NCBI GenBank assembly: GCA_029573975.1
Contig: JAKQBU010000435.1
Span: 1 to 9,913, forward strand
Direction: 5' to 3'
DNA length: 9,913 bases
Origin: Planctomycetota bacterium
GTDB lineage: Bacteria > Planctomycetota > Phycisphaerae > Sedimentisphaerales > SM23-30
The notes under the pieces were generated by a model that was given only the letters and a program-made list of their open reading frames with translations, did no database searches and had not been told where the DNA came from. Of this stretch, positions 6,886-9,913 are shown in pieces; within the stretch, counting starts at the first letter, position 1, and every line of letters begins with the position of its first letter. A program made the translations under genes and the position numbers.

Positions 6886-8319
6886 TTACTCCAACTTTAC
6901 CGTCTCCTTATAGGACGGGACGGAAACCGACCAGCCGTTCTTTTCACGCAGATGGTCGGCGAATGTATGGGCGGTATTGGTTTCGCCGTGAATCACAAAT
7001 ACGTGTTTGGGCGGTTCTTTCAGGCCGGCAAGCCAGCGGTCCAGTTCCTCCCGGTCGGCGTGGCCCGAAAATCCGTTGATCTTGTCGATCCGGGCCCGCA
7101 TGGGCAGGTTCTGTCCCAAGATCCGCACTTCCTGTTCCCGGCCGGTCTCTTTGGCATCGTGGGCTTTTTCCAGAATCTCCCGGCCCAGCGTACCCGCCGC
7201 CTGATACCCGACAAACAGTACCGTGCATTCCGGCCGGCTGATATTATTGAACAGATGATGCTTGATCCGACCGCCCGTACACATCCCGGAACCGGCAATC
7301 ACCATCACCGTGCCGGTGATATTGTTAATCGTCTTGGACTCCGCCGTCTTCTGCACCATCGTCAAGCCCGGTAGTTCAAAGGGAGAAGTATTGGAATGAA
7401 TCCGCTTAATCATTTCTTTATCATACAATCCGGGATGTTCCTGAAATACTTTCGTTACGCTGACCGCCATGGGGCTGTCCAGAAACGTCATCAGATAGGG
7501 TACACATCCTTCCAGCAGCAGTTCATTCAGATAATACAATATCTCCTGCGCCCGTTCGATGGCAAAGCTGGGCACAATAATATTCCCGCCCGTTCGCTTG
7601 GTCTGCCGAATCACCTGGCAGAGCTTTTCCTTCACCCGCTCCCGGCTCTCATGAATCCGGTCCCCATACGTGGACTCCACCAGCACATAATCCGCCTGCT
7701 CGATCAGGCTGGGATCCTTCAGGATCGGCCGATCCCACCGCCCCACATCCCCCGAAAACAAAATCGTCCGGCTCTGTCCGTTCTGCTGCACCCGGACCGT
7801 GATCGCCGCCGCACCCAGAATATGCCCGACATTGTGAAAACACGCCTCGATCCCCTCCGCCACCTCGACCGGCTTTTCATAGCGGCAGGGCTGAAACAGC
7901 GGAAAACACTTCTGGGCATCCTCTGTCGTATAAAGCGGTTCTTCCGGAAAAGGGCCCTTCCGTCCTTCTTTCTTGTGCCGTTTCTTTTTAAAGTTGGCGT
8001 CTTCTTCCTGCAGGTGAGCCGCATCCATCAAAACGATTTTCGCGATCTCCTGCGTTGCCGAAGTGCAATAGATGTTCCCCTGGAAGCCCTCCTGCACCAG
8101 CCGCGGCAGCCACCCGCAGTGATCCAGATGCGCATGGGTCAAAAGCACCACGCGGATGGAGGAGATGGGTACCGGAAAATCATCCCAGTTTCGCTCCTGA
8201 AAATCCCGCTCCTGGTACAACCCGCAATCCACCAGTATCCGCACGCCATTGGCCTCCAGCAAAAAACGGGATCCCGTCACATTCTGCGCCGCCCCCAGAA
8301 AACTCAGTTTGATATCCAT
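6886..8319 (-). CDS. Metallo-beta-lactamase/beta-CASP ribonuclease-like protein
   Basis: This is a probable cytoplasmic zinc-dependent RNA nuclease of the CPSF/Ysh1-like bacterial group (MBL fold with inserted beta-CASP and C-terminal RNA-specificity region). ATG 8319 is preferred because GAGGA lies 6 nt upstream; the in-frame TTG at 8325 abuts that site. The length of 477 residues is usual. Metal motifs are intact: His62-x-His64-x-Asp66-His67 (HAHLDH), His166 (GHILGA) and Asp191 (FSGDVG). Beta-CASP motif A is the ESTYGD segment, the paired His354-His355 lie in the region of motif B, and His420 is in GFSGHAD. A further conserved His444 is in VIHGET. A lysine-rich insert (KKKRHKKEGRK) follows the first strand-helix units, as in related proteins. 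The usual role is endo- or 5' exonucleolytic RNA processing; substrates are unknown. It has its own promoter (8386-8413) and no clear terminator. Confidence 0.92.
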   Translation of the reverse strand: MDIKLSFLGAAQNVTGSRFLLEANGVRILVDCGLYQERDFQERNWDDFPVPISSIRVVLLTHAHLDHCGWLPRLVQEGFQGNIYCTSATQEIAKIVLMDAAHLQEEDANFKKKRHKKEGRKGPFPEEPLYTTEDAQKCFPLFQPCRYEKPVEVAEGIEACFHNVGHILGAAAITVRVQQNGQSRTILFSGDVGRWDRPILKDPSLIEQADYVLVESTYGDRIHESRERVKEKLCQVIRQTKRTGGNIIVPSFAIERAQEILYYLNELLLEGCVPYLMTFLDSPMAVSVTKVFQEHPGLYDKEMIKRIHSNTSPFELPGLTMVQKTAESKTINNITGTVMVIAGSGMCTGGRIKHHLFNNISRPECTVLFVGYQAAGTLGREILEKAHDAKETGREQEVRILGQNLPMRARIDKINGFSGHADREELDRWLAGLKEPPKHVFVIHGETNTAHTFADHLREKNGWSVSVPSYKETVKLE

Positions 8320-8385
8320 TCTCAATCCTCAACTGTAAGTCGTTTGGATTTTTCAAAGTACCATTCTCATCACTGCTTACCTCAC

Positions 8386-8413
8386 ATTATACGCAACGAT
8401 GGGTTCAGGTAAA
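8386..8413 (-). promoter_or_regulatory. Sigma70-type promoter of the beta-CASP gene
   Basis: On the minus strand TTTACC (8413-8408, 4 of 6), a 16-bp spacer and a perfect TATAAT (8391-8386) are present, with a predicted start near 8379 and a leader of about 60 nt. The TGCGTATAAT decamer matches the peptidase promoter at 4495-4504. It lies in the 138-bp gap after the HD-GYP gene, where no hairpin with a T run was found, so readthrough from upstream may add to expression. Confidence 0.6.
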
Positions 8414-8457
8414 GAACGATATCCCGCGCCGGGGTAATCCGCCCCCTGCCCCCTCTC

Positions 8458-9708
8458 TTACGGATAGGCCAGCTCAAACATATCCGTACACGACCGGATG
8501 ATTTCCCGCATGGTGCCGGGTACGGAGAGTGTATCGTGCGTAACACCATTCAAATAGGAAATATCTTCCTTCCCAAAGAATGCCGCCTGCATATCCGCGC
8601 GATCTTTCAAGAAGAAGGGCCCCTCCAGCTCGTTCCTGCCCAGCGGATCCCCCAACTCGTCAAACGCCACGATGACTTCCGGATTAAACGGGTCCAGCCG
8701 GTTATACCGAACCACCACCGCCGTCTTGCCGCTCTTCAGCGTTAGCTTGCTTCCTACCTGGAACGGCTGGATCACACTGGCAAAAATCTTCAGCACCAGC
8801 GGATCGTAAAAACGGCGATAATCCCCATAAAACATCTCGTATAAGACCCGGTGCGGCGATTTGCCCTTTTGATACGGCCGCGTGGATACCGCCGCGGAAT
8901 AGGCATCGGCCACCCGCATGATCCGTGCAAAAATATTGATTTGATCGCCCGGCAGCCCTTCCGGATACCCGCTGCCGTCCTGATTTTCATGGTGCTGCCG
9001 GATAATCTGCTTCACCATCGGGTCAATCGACTCCGGCAGCATGGCCGCCCCCGTCTGCGGGTGCAGTTTGACCTGACGGATTTCCTCCCCGCTCAGCGGT
9101 TCCGCTTTCTGATACAGCTTCTCCAGCCCCACCATACCGATATCATGAAAAATCGCCGCCGTGGCCAAAGGAGTAATATTCATCCCGTTCGGAAGGGTTT
9201 TCGCCGCACTGAGCCGCTCCCGCTCCTGTTTAATATAATTCCGAATCGTATTGCCGATCACCAGGCTCAGGTAAAAAACATTGGCACAGTGCTCCTGCAG
9301 GTATTCATCCCAGGTATGGCTCTGTTCGATAATCGCCATCGTAATCGGATTATCCTGAAGATACTGGACCATCTCCTCGATCACCTTCTGAATCCCGGAG
9401 ATATTATCCGCTTCCAGCGCCAGCCCCGAACTGAGCGTCTTGCTCACCCGGCCCACCACCGAGGCCACATTCCGGCGTACCTCCTGGGAAATCTTCTGAT
9501 CCCTGAGAATGTCTTCGAATTCGACTACCTGATCCAGAACCGGATCAATAATCTGGACAGTCAAGTCCGGAAATTTCCGCCGCAGGGCCTTGATGTCATT
9601 TTCCGTGAGCTTGCGCCCATGTGCCAGTAAAATATTGAAGCGATTGACAATATTACTGGCCAGGCACATCCCCGGCTCCAGCTCATTTACATGCAGCAAA
9701 ATCGGCAT
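8458..9708 (-). CDS. HD-GYP domain protein (putative cyclic-di-GMP phosphodiesterase)
   Basis: HD-GYP proteins hydrolyse cyclic di-GMP and related dinucleotides through a bi- or trinuclear metal site. The 416 residues begin with ATG 9708, 10 nt after GAGGA. Residues 1 to about 130 form an N-terminal region with no receiver or membrane segment. The HD-GYP domain spans about 140-310, with EHC near residue 140, His188-Asp189 in FHDIG, HPQTGA, His239-His240-Glu241 (HHENQDGSGYP), Gly247-Tyr248-Pro249, and VADAYSAAVSTRPY. About 100 residues of beta-rich tail follow (GSKLTLKSGKTAVVVRYN), a tail type I associate with planctomycete members from memory. The lysine that normally follows HDIG is methionine here (Met192). 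Metal-binding residues are otherwise present, so activity is likely but not certain. It is probably a soluble cytoplasmic enzyme or an effector of surface behaviour. Confidence 0.9.
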   Translation of the reverse strand: MPILLHVNELEPGMCLASNIVNRFNILLAHGRKLTENDIKALRRKFPDLTVQIIDPVLDQVVEFEDILRDQKISQEVRRNVASVVGRVSKTLSSGLALEADNISGIQKVIEEMVQYLQDNPITMAIIEQSHTWDEYLQEHCANVFYLSLVIGNTIRNYIKQERERLSAAKTLPNGMNITPLATAAIFHDIGMVGLEKLYQKAEPLSGEEIRQVKLHPQTGAAMLPESIDPMVKQIIRQHHENQDGSGYPEGLPGDQINIFARIMRVADAYSAAVSTRPYQKGKSPHRVLYEMFYGDYRRFYDPLVLKIFASVIQPFQVGSKLTLKSGKTAVVVRYNRLDPFNPEVIVAFDELGDPLGRNELEGPFFLKDRADMQAAFFGKEDISYLNGVTHDTLSVPGTMREIIRSCTDMFELAYP

Positions 9709-9798
9709 GAACTTCTAGTCCTCAATACACCCCGAACCTATATTATCGGACTTTCTCTTTCCAGTATTCGCAAGATTCCTTACAAGTACATATTCTCT

Positions 9799-9885
9799 GA
9801 CGGAATCGCCAAAAGTCGATATAGTCATCCAAAAACGGCTCTGGCTCCCCAATAACAGGGGGTCAGGAACTTTTGACGCTGGCGT
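9799..9885 (+). repeat. Dispersed intergenic repeat, copy C
   Basis: This 87-bp copy in the upstream region of the HD-GYP gene is antisense to that gene's leader. It holds two CCAAAA boxes (9809-9814, 9829-9834), a GCTCTGGCTC block, a CCCC-AATAACA-GGGG hairpin and the TTTTGACGCTGGCGT end. Read on the minus strand, CGTCAAAAG and CTTTTGGCG can pair over 9 positions with one wobble. The flanks do not match those of copies A and B, so the shared unit ends at about these limits. Confidence 0.75.
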
Positions 9886-9913
9886 TTTCTCTACCCATAA
9901 AATCGGCATTTTC

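Noticed and set aside
6724..7374. 216-residue plus-strand frame across the small-RNA region and the nuclease 3' end
   Set aside because: It crosses a promoter and structured RNA, has no ribosome-binding site, and most of it is antisense to the nuclease gene.
8851..9630. 259-residue plus-strand frame opposite the HD-GYP gene
   Set aside because: It is the complement of a well-supported gene; its Arg/His/Pro-rich composition and lack of start signals mark it as a shadow.
9709..9798. HD-GYP promoter from TAATAT near 9739
   Set aside because: A -10-like TAATAT is present on the minus strand, but no acceptable -35 lies 16-18 bp upstream, so it was not listed.
9715..9909. 64-residue minus-strand frame starting MPIL, like the HD-GYP start (MPIL)
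   Set aside because: An 11-base match (ATGCCGATTTT) at both starts is noticeable, but the frame then reads through repeat copy C and shows no further similarity, so a duplicated gene start is not supported.

Overview
The window looks like part of a bacterial chromosome, most plausibly from the Planctomycetota, near Phycisphaerae. The taxon call is inference. It rests on the style of the secreted glycine-rich beta-helix protein (a DPNVVAATIIDG-type segment and a GDHNIPFNQPGLDPNF-type ending), an HD-GYP protein with no receiver domain, and long gene-poor spacers. Five protein genes are supported, and the opposite-strand reading frames across them are shadows. No tRNA, rRNA, CRISPR array or intact transposase gene was seen.

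Layout. 1-1176 (minus) is the N-terminal 392 residues of an exported right-handed beta-helix protein that runs off the left edge. 1360-4077 (minus) is pyruvate, phosphate dikinase (ppdK), with an intrinsic terminator downstream at 1295-1330 and a sigma70-type promoter at 4166-4194. The 600-bp divergent spacer 4078-4678 holds that promoter, a 254-bp element bounded by perfect 20-bp inverted repeats that include TTAA, a promoter for the rightward gene, a leader with two competing hairpins, and the first copy of a dispersed repeat. 4688-6394 (plus) is an exported M28-type zinc peptidase with an unrecognised C-terminal region of about 270 residues. 6395-6885 holds the second repeat copy, an AT-rich stretch and a compact candidate small-RNA gene. 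6886-8319 (minus) is a metallo-beta-lactamase/beta-CASP ribonuclease-like protein with its own promoter. 8458-9708 (minus) is an HD-GYP protein, and the third repeat copy lies upstream of it at 9799-9885.

The genes do not form an obvious single pathway: central carbon metabolism (ppdK), a secreted peptidase, an RNA-processing hydrolase and a c-di-GMP-type phosphodiesterase. Each appears to be transcribed separately. I see no defence or biosynthetic system. The most interesting material is non-coding. (1) A candidate small RNA at 6794-6881 has a sigma70-like promoter, two 10-bp stems and a terminator-like hairpin; each of its three stem-loop compartments exposes a 10-nt C-rich loop, one carrying an anti-Shine-Dalgarno-like CCCCUCCC. 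(2) A family of three 68-95-bp repeats lies in the same orientation in three spacers. (3) A TTAA-bounded, MITE-like foldback element sits 6 bp upstream of the ppdK -35 box. All of these are read from sequence only and need homology searches or transcript data.
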